Origin: Symbiodinium kawagutii
Lineage: Eukaryota > Sar > Dinophyceae > Suessiales > Symbiodiniaceae
Assembly: GCA_009767595.1 (NCBI GenBank)
Contig: VSDK01010190.1
Coordinates: 76,813 to 140,812, forward strand
DNA: 64,000 nucleotides
Reading direction: 5' to 3'
This document shows, one piece after another, positions 11,518-22,299 of this stretch. Each line of letters begins with the position of its first letter. Positions within the stretch are counted from its first letter, which is position 1. Below the pieces are notes generated by a model. The model worked only from the letters and a program-made list of their open reading frames with translations. It was not told the origin of the DNA and searched no databases. A program made the position numbers and the translations under genes.

Positions 11518-12089
11518 GTGGCCTGGCGCTGCTCCTCTTGAACAGACTTCGACGAGGCTGCTGGCACGAAGTGTCTTAAGTCTTTTTGACTCATGCAACC
11601 ATTTCGGAGAGAAACTTACTGTGAGGGTGCACATCCTCGATTGTTTGGAACCCTTTGTTGGCTTTTGTCGAGCGGGTGTGGCTTCTCATTGGCTCATCAC
11701 TGAGGAAAGTTAATGCGTCGCCTTGCTGGCAACCATTGTTCACCACTAGCCAATCACTACTAGCCATTACTAAGCACTACAAATCATCCTTTCTGACCAT
11801 CATTAAGCCATCGTGACAACCACGATTTGCCATTCTACCAGCCACTATTGACCATCACTAACCATCCATGGCCACTATTCATGACCAGTTTCACCATCAT
11901 TCCCCACCTACCATCTTTAACCAACCGTATCAGCCGACGACCCATCAATGAACCATGAAGGATTCCACCATCATTCAACCAGCAGTTTCAACATCAACTC
12001 TGCAACCCTGACGTGTGCCCGCGCGCAACAGGAAGGCTTTCCCAACTCTCAAAGTTGACAAACCCAAACCCTAAACTCTAAAACCCGAA

Positions 12090-12136
12090 AACATGACGAT
12101 GACGATGCCAACTACAATGACGGCGATGACGATGAC

Positions 12137-12171
<35 letters not shown>

Positions 12172-12348
12172 GCGGCGATGACGATGATGGTAAGATGATG
12201 ATGACAATCATGACGATGATGATGATGACGATGACGATGAGGACATTGGTGACGATGTTGTTGCTGCTGATGATGATGATAATGTTAATGACAACGATGG
12301 TCATGGTTGTGGTGATTTTCGCGATGACGATGATGATGACAACTCAGG

Positions 12349-12381
<33 letters not shown>

Positions 12382-12790
12382 CGATGATGATGATTCATTA
12401 TGAAGAAGGTGACGATGATGATATGATGACGATGAGGATGAAGATGATAGCGATGATGCTGCTTATGCATGCTTTTGCTGATTCAATGACGACGATGATG
12501 ATAATGTTGATGACGATGATGGTGATGGCTGTGGTGGGGATAGTCGTGACGTTGATGATGGTGATGATGATGATGGTGATGATGATGATGGTGGTGATGA
12601 TGATGATGGCCATGATTGTGATGATGATGGTGATGGTGATGGTGATGACAGTGTTGACGATGAGGGATGAAATAATGATGCTGATGCTGGTAAAAGTGAC
12701 TGCGATGGTGACGGGGACGGTGTCGGTGGGGATGCCGACGGTACATTGCTGACAGAAAGATAGTGATGATGGTGATGCTGATGGCGCGAT
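12090..12790. repeat. GATGAT-rich low-complexity tract
   Basis: Imperfect (GATGAC/GATGAT)n over about 700 bases. It produces long Met/Asp/Thr frames on plus and His-rich frames on minus, which are artefacts of the repeat. It looks like an extreme expansion of the GATGG words of the introns. Confidence 0.9.
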
Positions 12791-13024
12791 GGCGGTGATC
12801 TATCTATCGATGTGATAAGATGTAGTCAGAATGCTGTGAAGAGCAAGGATGGCGCTTGCGACGGTTACGATGAGCATGATATGACCAAGTCAGCAGCGAT
12901 GGCCGCAGGGACAACAAATCCCAAAGCACAAGGCCTGGGATGGGAACATGTTCTGGTGAAAAGGTATCCGTTCTGAATCCAGACAAGCATGAATCGATTT
13001 GATGATGATGTTCTGAAGCAAGCT

Positions 13025-14030
13025 ACATCCACTTCGTGCGCTCTTGTCCCAAAATGCATCTGGCTTTGTCGCCCACTTTGTCGCCCACTTTGTCGCCCAT
13101 TTGGTCGCCCACTTTGTCTCTGCTCTGCTGTGAGATTTTGTTTGCGAGATGGATCTGGCTTTGTCCCCCACTTTGGCGCCCACCCCGCCGTGAGATCTTG
13201 TCGCGAAATGGAGCTGGCTTTGTCGCCCACTTGGTCGCCCACTTTGTCTCGATCTGCCCTGCTGTGAGAGTCTGTTTACGCGATGGATCTGGCTTTGTCT
13301 CCCGATCTGTCGCCCACTATGCCGTGGGATCTTGTCACAAAATGGGGCTAGCTTTGTCGCCAACTTTGTCGCCCACTTGGTCTCCCTCTTTGTTTCCTGC
13401 TCTGGCGGTGAGATTGTGTTTGCGAGATGGACCATGCTTTGTCTCCCGCTTTGTCGCCCACCCCGCCGTGAGATCTTGTCCCAAAATGAAGCTGGCTTTG
13501 TCGCCCACTTGGTCGCCCACTTGGTCGCCCACTTTGTCTCTGCCCTGCTGTGAGAGTTTGTTTACGCGATGGATCTGGCTTTGTCCCCCGCTTTGTTCCC
13601 CACTTTGTCGCCCACCGCGCCGTGAGATTTTGTCCAAAGATGGAGCTGGCTTTGTCGCCCACTTGGTAGCCCACTTTGTCTGTGCTCTGCTGTGAGATTT
13701 TGTTTGCCCCCGCTTTGTTCCCCACTTTGTCGCCCACCGCGCCGTGAGATCTTGTCCCAAACTGGGGCTGGCTTTGTCGCTTACTTGGTCGCTCACTTTG
13801 TCTCAGTCTGCCCTGCTGTGAGAGTCTGTTTACGGGATGGATCTGGCTTTGTCTCCCGCTTTGTCGCCCACTATGCCGTGGGATCTTGTCGCAGAATGGA
13901 TCTGGCTTTGTCGCCCACTTGGTAGCCCACTTTGTCGCCCACTTTGCTTTCTGCTCTGCTGCGAGGTTCTGTTACGAGGTGGATCTGGTTTTGTTCCCCG
14001 CTTTGGCCCCAACTTTGAGCCCGGCCCCTT
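13025..14030. repeat. GC-rich minisatellite, 120-150 bp unit of two half-units
   Basis: Repeats with the words CTGGCTTTGTCGCCCACTT and GCTGTGAGAGTCTGTTTACG. Units restart near 13213, 13347, 13491, 13644, 13768 and 13901. Each unit is made of two related halves of about 60-70 bases. Both strands have long open frames; the reverse frame repeats motifs such as WATKWGTK. I regard it as a satellite and not as a proven gene. Confidence 0.85.
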
Positions 14031-14034
14031 TTTA

Positions 14035-14419
14035 ATGATTAACCATCATGCGGGGGGTTCTCAGACTAGGGGCGCCCCCAAATCATCCAAGAGTTGGCTG
14101 CTTTGTAGTACTGCGCCCATCAATCTCGGGGGCGTAATTGACCGCCACGCGACGGCCGACAGGCCACTGGCACACGAGTGTGAACTGGCTTTCACACAGG
14201 CCTTTGAGGCTAGTCCAGTTTCCTGGGTAGAGAAAGTGTCTCCACCGGAAACCAACCCCAGGTGCCCCCGCTGGGGCACGAGGGGGTCCCTGAAAAGAGG
14301 AGGCCGCAGGTTCCTCAACAGGACCGCAACAGCCCGCAACAGCCCTCAACTGGAGCTGGAGGACTTCAGCTTCCAGGACCGGCATTCTTCGAAAAAATCC
14401 CCTTTTACGGACCCAAGCT
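14035..14419 (+). other. GC-rich open frame, possible coding exon or gene remnant
   Basis: A frame of about 128 codons with high G/C third positions, containing GVIDRHATADRPLAHECELA and LELEDFSFQDRHSSKK. It overlaps, in another frame, the open frame that runs into the exon at 14554. This could mean alternative exons or an old frameshift. A reverse-strand frame of 114 codons covers it as well. No family recognised. Confidence 0.35.
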
Positions 14420-14553
14420 GAAATCAAATCACTTTTTCCTCGTGTGGGAAATTTCCGCCCCTGCCTTGCACAGGTTCTGGCTGTATCAGATTTATCAAAT
14501 GCCCCGCCTCTTTTTGACAGATGCGGGGCCCCTGCTGGCCACGGCTTTTGCAG

Positions 14554-14673
14554 GTGATTGGGGCGAGCTCGGCGACCGCCAGCGCCACATCATCTGCAAC
14601 GGAAAGGTCGTGACCGGACAGGCGCATGGCATGTTGATTGTGAAGGGGCCTTGCAACTATCATAGCTCATCAG
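14554..14673 (+). CDS. Exon
   Basis: Acceptor GCTTTTGCAG and donor TCATCAG/GTAACC, phase 1 to 1. It reads DWGELGDRQRHIICNGKVVT then GQAHGMLIVKGPCNYHSSS. Excellent codon bias. The same frame is open upstream to about 14284 (...FWLYQIYQMPRLFLTDAGPL...), so the true exon may be longer. It joins in phase to the exon at 17745. Confidence 0.7.
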
Positions 14674-14945
14674 GTAACCCATAGGACCTTAGGACACCCT
14701 TAGCCTCTAGAGAGAAACGCCTGCACATCGGTAAAGCTGATAGTTTGTACTCGTGTTAGTGAACTTAAAGGTGGTTTCCTCCAGACAGCCAAGTGGTAAT
14801 AATTTTGAAGGTACTGGTCATCTATCAAAAGTATGTAGTAAACCCACAAGACACCCATAGCATTTATAGAGAAACACCCGCGCAGGATCATACATAGCTT
14901 GTAGTTTTGCTCATGGTCAACGTAGCGGGCTGTTTCCTCAAAGAA
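14674..14945. repeat. Diverged tandem duplication, about 155-160 bp
   Basis: Two related copies, near 14680-14785 and 14838-14945, sharing the order GTAA(A)CCCA, GACACCC, TAGAGAGAAAC, a TAGTTTG/GTAGTTTTG word and GTTTCCTC. It begins right after a splice donor, so it is intronic. No gene seen. Confidence 0.55.
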
Positions 14946-15264
14946 TGAACGGACACTAGCAATGATTGAACTATTCATCTATCACCGGAGGTGGTTTGGA
15001 AGCCAAACGTGCAACTTACGGAAAGTTGCAGTAGCCAACCAGCCCGTCGGACAGGAAATCAGATCAGAGAGAGGATGCAAGATGTGTGACATTGAATGTT
15101 AGAGAATGCTTGAAAAGAGTGTGTTATAATTTTTTGCTCTTGGGACGTGTCACCGGGTAGGCTCTCTAGAATGGCCGGTGCGGCGGTCAGTTGGGCCAGG
15201 GACCGGGAAACATTGCTTTTTAAATTGGAAGAACTCTAGACTCTAAACATCATCTGTTCAGCAG

Positions 15265-15298
15265 NNNNNNNNNNNNNNNNNNNNNNNNNNNNNNNNNN
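15265..15298. other. Assembly gap
   Basis: Run of N flanked by GTTCAGCAG on the left and AGCAGG on the right. The matching AGCAG on the right edge suggests a scaffolding join; the true distance is unknown. Confidence 0.95.
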
Positions 15299-15587
15299 AG
15301 CAGGTCGAAGTCGATTGCGCGATGCGGAATTCAATTACAAAAGGCCCACTCTATGTGCATTCCACTTGTGCTTACGCTGTTTTTTTGTATGCGTATATTT
15401 CTTTTACATTTAGATTTGCATGTATTTACATGCATCTGAAGAACATGTTCACTATGTCCACCCTGTGCATTTACTTTACGGGCTTCGGAATCAGAGTTCC
15501 ATGGACGCGGCCAGATGAAAGAGCGCCAAGTGGTCCCAACGGCCGCCAACGCTAACCGTGGGACACTGATTCACATTCCACATTCAC

Positions 15588-15603
15588 ACACACACACACA
15601 CAG
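15588..15603. repeat. (AC)n microsatellite
   Basis: Short AC run, followed by AT/TA-rich sequence to about 15710. Nothing coding seen there. Confidence 0.85.
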
Positions 15604-15811
15604 AAATTTGTCAACATATTTACATTCTCAGGGCTCAAATTTCTATATACTGTACATGTAAATTTTTTTACATGTGCAAAACTTCATATATATATGTATA
15701 TATGTATATCTCTACACAGGACCAAGGCTGGTCATTCCCCCTGCGGTGGAGTCATGCTATTGATCTGCCTGTTCATCTGTCTACCTTCTCCGATCTTTCT
15801 CTGTCAAAGAT

Positions 15812-16285
15812 TTGAAATGTAGCAAGCTGGAAAAAGAAAAAATTCTACGCGCTTGCGCCTCCAGAATCCAATCTCCAAAACTTTCTTCCGATATTGCAAG
15901 TGGAAAACATAGCAATTTTGCAAAGCGTCTTTCATGTTCGACGTGTTGCCTGCAAGCCTTGCGGTGTCGTATTCTAGCATCTTGTGATTTGTCGACGTCA
16001 AGCGTTTCCAAGTATTGTTCCCGCCACGAAAAATTGGAGCTGAGTCATCCGAAGTGCTGTGCACTTCAGACGAAACGATCATCGAAATCCGCGAAGTCAA
16101 AACTTCACAAACGCAATCTGTCTCACGAACTCTTTAAATCCCTTAGCCACAGACCACGTCGTATAGCCAATGTTTTTGCAACTCTTCCAATCCACATTGA
16201 CATTGCGCAAGATCCTTCATTGCAGTGCTTCATTCTGGGCGTGGGCGAACGTCCGGGCTGCGGACAGCGTCAACTAGCGGGCTAA
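15812..16285 (+). other. Unassigned 157-codon open frame
   Basis: Long frame, rich in Ser, Lys, Arg and Cys (for example KRSSKSAKSKLHKRNLSHEL). It lacks the GC-rich island look and the exon-intron style of the other exons. The opposite strand is open for 98 codons. It could be a single-exon gene, a retroelement remnant or chance. It lies in the block between the assembly gap and the CCATCA-rich intron at 16.3 kb. Confidence 0.3.
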
Positions 16286-16611
16286 CTTGACCATCATTAA
16301 CATCATTAACGAACTATCGTCATGTGAAAAACTTTTTTGGACCATTCCTAACCACTATCACTCAATCAGCAGTGTCACCATAAACGCCGTCCTTGCCCAC
16401 CATTGGGCCACTGTTCTTCACCGCTTAACCACAATTTCACCATCATTACTTATCATCAACCAGCTTGTCAACCATCAGTTGGCCATTGTTCGCCATGACT
16501 TAACCATCAATTGACCCATCATTCCATCAATTTTGACGTCATTGAACCAGCTTAACCACCCTTAACCACCAGTTTCACCATCAAATTAGCCATCACAAAT
16601 ATTAGTCACCA

Positions 16612-16705
16612 ATAACCAGCTTACTAACCAGCTTACTAACCAGCTTACTAACCAGCTTATTAACCAGCTTGCTAACCAGCTTACTAACCAGCTTGGCCAC
16701 TTGGA
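16612..16705. repeat. 12-bp tandem repeat (TTACTAACCAGC)
   Basis: Seven to eight copies of a unit built from the intron word AACCAGC. Confidence 0.9.
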
Positions 16706-17560
16706 AGCCCACCCTGAACCCACCCTTAAACCCATCGTTAACCCACCCTTAAATCCACCCCTTTCACCACCCGTAAAAAACCGACGTTGGCGGCAGGATT
16801 TCACGGTGCTCATCGACCACGCCGTGCAAAACCAAGAGCTCGGCATCTCAAGAACCAGTCGCCGGGGACCCCCAGGGGGGCGCTTTCGGTGAAACTCATT
16901 TAGAAGTGGTTTATCCATTTGCAATTTGTCAGAATTGGTGTTCTTGAAATTTATTGATTGAATTAAGTACATTTACTATGAAAATTTGTTTTTTAGATCA
17001 TCCGCTGCGTAAACCAAGTTGGTTGCGCTATGTCGCGCTAAAGTTCGCCCATTTTGATATGTAAGCCAGCTATTAACAGTGAATTTTCTACGAGACCATG
17101 TTGGTTTACCAGACGGTGACGCTGCTGGGAGCAGAATTTTTGCCAGCCGGTTTTAAGTCGTATCATAAGATAGATTGTTAGATTTGTAAAGCAACCTTTC
17201 AGCGGTGGGGTCAGCAGGTAGGAAACAAGTTTCACCAATCAGCTGACCAGTTTCACGCTTTTGTAATCAGCTGCGTAGCTGGCGGGATACCATTTCTAGA
17301 TGGATTTTAATTGATCAGGTTCACCCCCTGGTAATCAGCTGATCAATTTCACCTTTTGGACATGTTCAACTGCCGCTCAGTTAACATCATCATTGGCCAG
17401 CGTCATTACCCCCAGTCAATAATTTGTCAAACATTCGTTTTGAGAGCAAAGTCGTCAGCCATTATGAAAAAAATACAAATCATGTTCTACTGGTATAACT
17501 TCGGTACAACCACTATGAAGGACAAGCCAGCCATGTTTGACCATTGTCGTTCACCATCAT
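16700..17560. other. Exon-free stretch
   Basis: AT-rich intron-like DNA with GGTTTCACC and CAGCTGATCA words. A GC-richer patch at 16780-16890 has open frames on both strands but no clear splice pair. No exon is supported. Confidence 0.4.
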
Positions 17561-17656
17561 TTGGTTGGTGTTTCCAACCGTGTTCTTTTTCCCCAGCGAT
17601 TATTAGCAAATGGTTGGTTGACTAATATTTCGATAGGGCTTGAAACCACCAACCAG
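17561..17656. mobile_element. MITE-like family B element
   Basis: Starts TTGGTTGGTG, contains TTTTTCCCCAG and ATGGTTGGTTGACTAATA, and ends ACCACCAACCA. The ends are inverted repeats. Similar to the copies at 20184, 35006 and 51632. Confidence 0.6.
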
Positions 17657-17678
17657 TCATCATCCGCCAACCATTAGC

Positions 17679-17681
<3 letters not shown>

Positions 17682-17728
<47 letters not shown>
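17682..17728. repeat. (CAT)n microsatellite
   Basis: About fifteen CAT triplets just upstream of the exon at 17745, in the CA-rich orientation typical of the intron 3' end. Confidence 0.95.
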
Positions 17729-17729
<1 letters not shown>

Positions 17730-17744
17730 TGAAAAGCCTGCCAG

Positions 17745-17806
17745 GTGAAATGGAAGGCTGGTTGCTGGTGAACGGCACCCACGAGCTACAGCAGCTCAGC
17801 AGCGCC
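17745..17806 (+). CDS. Exon, possibly the last exon of a gene
   Basis: Acceptor CTGCCAG, phase 1 in, matching 14673. It reads EMEGWLLVNGTHELQQLSSA. The next codon is TAG (17807-17809), so either this is a true stop or the donor is the GC dinucleotide at AGCAGC/GCCTAG. A GT donor at CTG/GTGAAC (17768) is another option. Confidence 0.6.
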
Positions 17807-18836
17807 TAGGGGCGCGTAACAACGGTCAAGGATGGTTACTGGTTATTTGGGGGTTCTTTGGTGATTGACTACAAACTGGTGACTGGTTAGATGCAGGACT
17901 GGTTGATGGTGACTGAATCGGATTGGCATGGCTATCAACCAGCTCATTATTTTTCCATCAGCCAGCTAGGTATTGACCGTGATCATTAACCAACGATAAT
18001 CCCTGAACACAGTCCAAAAAGTGGCCAAGAATGAATGGTGATTCATACTGCTAAGCCGTGGGCCATGGGATTTCGAGGATAATCATGTTTGATAATTCGA
18101 TTCCAATACTTTTTACCCTTCGGTAAACTGACCTGGCAACGGAGAATCCACCATTTGCTTTCCTGGGGTTTCCTATCGAATATGGTGATCTTCCATTGCC
18201 CGTTAATTTTCCAGAGGGTAATAGAGCTAATCTTTGCTGCTGTGATCTATTCGCCAGAATGGTGAGTCATGGTAAGGCAACAAGCCACCATGGGGACCAT
18301 GGCAGAGCTGTGATTGCTCAGCTGGGGTACCATGAGGAGAACTGGGTCCTTGGTGATGGTCAACCCACGCGAAATCACAACGAACCACCATGAGTTGGGC
18401 TGGTTGTTAGCCCATGTTTTGCTGGCTCTTCACCACGAGCTGGGCTTATAGAATGAGTAGCTAGCGGTCAACTATACTCAAAAACGGTTCATGATTCATG
18501 GTAGTTGATGATGGTTGATGATGCTCATAAACCAGCTAAGCACTCTTCAGGCTGTGGTTGGTTATACAGATGATTTACAACCACCATCAGCCATGATTTG
18601 TCATGACTAAAAATCGTTAGCCATTGCTAATGCTGGTTATTGACCATTATTCATCCGTCAGCAACCACCAGTTTAACCATTCAGTAGCCATTAATCAATG
18701 AGCATTCACCACTTAAGCATCATTAAGCATCAACTAACCATCCTTGTGAACGATCATTCATTTGCCATTATCATCAACCACCCTTTACGACCCCGATGAC
18801 CACCATAAACCACCGCCACCTCCATCGCCCAGACAG

Positions 18837-18928
18837 CAGCTGTGCAGCACGAGTGACAGCTCCATGACCCAGCCATACTACGGGCAGCGCACTGATAAGG
18901 CCATGCAGCGAGGGCAGATAAGTCGCAC
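18837..18928 (+). CDS. Exon
   Basis: Acceptor CCCAGACAG, donor CGCAC/GTACAG, phase 0 to 2. It reads QLCSTSDSSMTQPYYGQRTD then KAMQRGQISR. Very high G/C third positions. CCATCA-rich before, GGTTGATGG-rich after. Confidence 0.65.
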
Positions 18929-18964
18929 GTACAGATCAAACACCACCGCGGTTAACCAGCATTA

Positions 18965-19140
18965 ATGGAGGTTGATGTCGGTTGCTGCGGTGGTTGATGG
19001 TTGGTGGTTGATGGTTGGTGGTGGGTGGTGGTTGCTGATGGTGGTTGGTGGTTGCTCATGGTGGTTGGTGGTTGCTCATGGTGGTTGCTGGCGATTGGTG
19101 GAGGTTGATGAGTTGATGGTTGATGATTGACGATGCTTAC
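18965..19140. repeat. TGGTTGATGG-rich intron start
   Basis: Dense degenerate GGTTGATGG / GGTGGTTGCTG words downstream of the exon at 18837; a very clear case of the 5'-intron composition described in the summary. Confidence 0.8.
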
Positions 19141-19186
19141 AAACCAGCTATGGAATGGTTCGCCAATGCTAATGATTATGGCTAAT

Positions 19187-19471
19187 GATGGCTGACTGAT
19201 AGGGCGATTTCTCCCATGGGTACGGCGTGGCTCTGGCAGTTTGACGCGGGTTGACCAGAGCCGCAGGCACCAAAAAGGCTGGGTTGTGATGCGGGTTGCA
19301 CCACCGTTAACTTTTGAAATGGGAGAACCAGCAACAAAGTCATGGTACTTCAAGCCACATCAAAGTGTTGGACCCCGTGGAAAGGATGAATGTTTAGCCA
19401 TGATCAATGATTGGTCATCAAGCATTCTCAATCGCCATCATTGCTTATCCAGCTGGATTAGCCACTATTAA
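19187..19471 (+). other. Open frame, possible exon
   Basis: Frame open for about 90 codons (for example PPLTFEMGEPATKSWYFKPH). The reverse strand is also open. No unique splice pair could be assigned. It may hide an exon near 19200-19330. Confidence 0.25.
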
Positions 19472-19969
19472 CATCGGTGAACCATCAGTGATGATGTTTG
19501 TTGGCTGTTAACCTTTCGGTCAGTGGTGCTTAGCCATAGGTGATAAACCATTGTCGTTTAACTTAGACATGGGTAATCATTATGAACGGCTATGAAGCTT
19601 TATTCTACCTCACCAGTTGATGGTGCCCATCCGCAAGTCTCACGTTTCATTGCTGACAGATAATGAGATCCGCTATCGACCAGCTGAGGTTCACCATATC
19701 AGCCACTGTCAACCATCATAGAGTTACACCGAGCTCAACCACAACGTCCGGGAGGTTTAACTCTTCCAGTTTCGGTGAACCATATCGACCGTCATTCATC
19801 TGTATTGGCTGGTCATGAGCCATGATCAACTGGTTGCCGTCATGGACCATCAATGCACCACTATTAACCATCAATTTTCCATCAATTGCCCATCAAGTAA
19901 CTCATTCTGAGCCGTTGATCCGCCATCCTCCCCTATGGTCCCTTGCTGATGCCATTTATCCGCCATCAG

Positions 19970-20049
19970 CCTCCCCTGTCTCGTAGTGATCCCACCTTTG
20001 ACAACTTCTTCACCATGCGCAGTCGATCAGCCGGCAGGCACCTTGCTAC
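19970..20049 (+). CDS. Exon, two possible frames
   Basis: CGCCATCAG acceptor and TTGCTAC/GTGAAG donor. In phase with 18928 it reads LPCLVVIPPLTTSSPCAVDQ then PAGTLL. The other frame reads PPLSRSDPTFDNFFTMRSRS and has somewhat better codon use. A reverse-strand reading also exists. An exon is likely; the frame is open. Confidence 0.55.
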
Positions 20050-20183
20050 GTGAAGCCCAACAGCACTGTGAAGGAGAGCGAGCAGTAGGTGACCGTCAAT
20101 AAATGGTTTAACGTTGGTTGATGATGGTTGGTTAATGTTGGTTGATAATAGGGGATGATAATCAACAACAATGATCAAACAAC

Positions 20184-20262
20184 TAGTGGTTGGTGGTTCT
20201 GAACATGTTTTATTTTCCCTAATGGTTGGTTGACTAATAGTTTTCATAGGGGTGGTTCAACC
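20184..20262. mobile_element. MITE-like family B element
   Basis: GGTTGGTGGTTCTGAACATG start, TTTTATTTTCCCTAATGG core, ATAGGGGTGGTTCAACC end. Closest relative is the copy at 35006. Confidence 0.6.
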
Positions 20263-20999
20263 TTTGCTATGTGTGTAGCGCTAGACAGCGCGGACGTTTC
20301 GAATGGGCGTAAAAAAACGCTAGTTCAACCACCAACCAGATAAACGGTCCATTGCTGGTTGGTGAATTGGGCTATCATGGTTTTGGATAGTTTCCTACTA
20401 TAAATGCTTAATCGTGGATGATAACTTGGGGTACCCCCATGGCTTTAGAAACAAGTTGGTTCATTGGATTGTTCATGGTGGATTCTGTCTTTCGATCAAA
20501 CACAAATGTGTGCTGCATTTTTGAATTTGTGTATTTTTGGTTGGATTGAAGTTTCATTTATGCTTAATTGTCAAATCAACATTGCTGATTAATTAATGGC
20601 TAATGGGGTTCGCTCAGGGTTGGCAAATGGCGTTCAGGTTCACCATGATCCAACCTTTCCAACAAGCAGAAGCAGCGAATGTGGTCCTGAATGATGGTGA
20701 GTGGTAGATGGAGATGAAGAGAACCAATGGCTCTCAGTGATGGTTCACCAGTAAAGTTAATCAGCAGAAGTACTCAGCTAATGCCTAGTTCTCTCTTCAT
20801 CAGTTCACCAGTGATTAGCCAGAGCCAATAAAAATGCTCGGTCATGAGCAGCCAATAGGGTCTCGATGCGTTGGTGGTCGCAATTGCTACTTGCGAGATC
20901 CAGAAGTGAAGCGTTGGCTGGACTTTTAGCAAAGCATACAATGAAAAGCCATCCACAAAACAGCAACTGACTCCGTAAAAAAAGAAGTTGGATGATCAG

Positions 21000-21043
21000 T
21001 TTCCTCGTGCATGGGCACCTGTTGGGAGGGTCCGGCTGGGAAC
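21000..21043 (+). CDS. Weak exon candidate
   Basis: GATGATCAG acceptor and AAC/GTTCAC donor would give SSCMGTCWEGPAGN. Two other frames are open, so support is weak. Confidence 0.3.
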
Positions 21044-21526
21044 GTTCACAGGAGCGTAAACTGATTAGCCCATAGCTCACAGCTGTGAAATTTGTTTTTA
21101 ATCTAATCTATGCCTTTTTCTTAACCATTTGCTGGTGACAATTGCCAGCACAGTCATGAAATCTGGTCGTTCATATGTATGTTGAACCATTCATAATCAT
21201 GAAGCCTATATTTATCATCGGGAATATGAATCATAAATTGATGAATATTTCACAACCATCAGTTGATTAAGATAACAAATTGATTGTCATTATTGAATGT
21301 TTATCAAACCTCATAGTGACTATTGATAAACGTCTAGTAATCGATGATGATATTGGTTGATGCTGCAGATGTATTACCTTTCACTGATGTCCTGCGGACC
21401 TCCGGATCAGCGGATCCAGGACGGCTTGGACTTCTTCAGCGTGAGAACCCTGATGATGCCGAGCTGCCCCAGCGGGGGGGCAGGAGCGTGACCACAACAG
21501 AAACGACACCCCCACCCATCCCCCCC

Positions 21527-21535
21527 CCCCCCACC

Positions 21536-21593
<58 letters not shown>

Positions 21594-21594
21594 A
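21527..21594. repeat. (CCA)n(CAT)n microsatellite
   Basis: Poly-C, then ACC triplets, then ATC triplets. It creates poly-Ile / poly-Met artefact frames. Confidence 0.9.
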
Positions 21595-21744
21595 GCCCAT
21601 CGTTTCAGTCATTGTCCTGTGATGCATGTTGGTTGTTCCTTCCGCCCCCCTGGCCGCGCGCGTTTTCGTGTGCGCAGGTACCATAGGCACAGCGTTTTTT
21701 TGTTGTTTTTCTCATTCAGGTCGCGTTTTCTTGGGGTGGGTGGA

Positions 21745-21960
21745 GTGTGCATGGCACGATGGTCACCGTGGTGATTGGGGTGGGGTGGGGTGGGCATGTG
21801 CAGCGTCGCCAGAATGTCTTCTACGTGTGGTCTTGCGTGTGTGTTTCCATGGCGCGATGGTCGCCGTGGTGATTGGGGTGGGGTGGGGTGGGGATGCGCA
21901 GCGTCGCCAGAATGTCTTCCACGTGTGGTCTTGCGTGTGTGTTTCCATGGCACGATGGTC
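21745..21960. repeat. 98-bp tandem repeat with G-quadruplex motifs
   Basis: Units begin ATGG(C)(A/G)CGATGGTC near 21751, 21849 and 21947. Each full unit contains GGGGTGGGGTGGGGTGGG, a four-run G motif (21777-21794 and about 21874-21893). Long open frames here come from the repeat. Confidence 0.85.
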
Positions 21961-22036
21961 AAACGCGCTGAGAAGGGTCAAAAAAATTGGCCGCATGTCA
22001 CCGTCCAAGTCTCACATTGATTCATTGGCCATGCAG

Positions 22037-22172
22037 AGACTGATGGGGACAAACCAGGACTTGAAACTGTTCTGGAAGCCATGAGGTTCTATCGCGCAAA
22101 GCGCATGGGGCATTTGGGCTGGTCTCCTGCAGCCTTTGGAGATGTTTCAAAGGACAACAGCTGGCTGAAGAG
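22037..22172 (+). CDS. Exon, 45 codons
   Basis: Acceptor GCCATGCAG (or GCAGAG two bases later), donor CTGAAGAG/GTAAAA. It reads TDGDKPGLETVLEAMRFYRA, then KRMGHLGWSPAAFGDVSKDN, then SWLK. It enters in phase 1 and leaves in phase 2. A coherent helical-looking peptide; family not recognised. Confidence 0.8.
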
Positions 22173-22299
22173 GTAAAACAAAAAAGAATCGCCAAATGAA
22201 TCATATCTTGGAAGCATGCAAGGCCATTTTCTATGGTAGATACCAATGCAAACACAGAATCCCAAATGCGCCACGCGCGCGACCAAGGGTCCGGAACGT

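Noticed and set aside
11347..11634. Reverse-strand frames opposite the exon at 11359
   Set aside because: Purine-rich first codon positions are tempting, but the plus exon has both strong splice sites and an exact codon count.
12093..12752. 219-codon Met/Asp/Thr frame and matching His-rich reverse frames
   Set aside because: Direct product of the GATGAT repeat; no complexity, no splice signals.
13036..13796. Long open frames on both strands across the minisatellite
   Set aside because: Frame openness follows from the repeat unit length and composition; no independent evidence for a gene.
14083..14427. 114-codon reverse-strand frame
   Set aside because: GC-rich shadow of plus frames; kept only as an alternative for the island at 14 kb.
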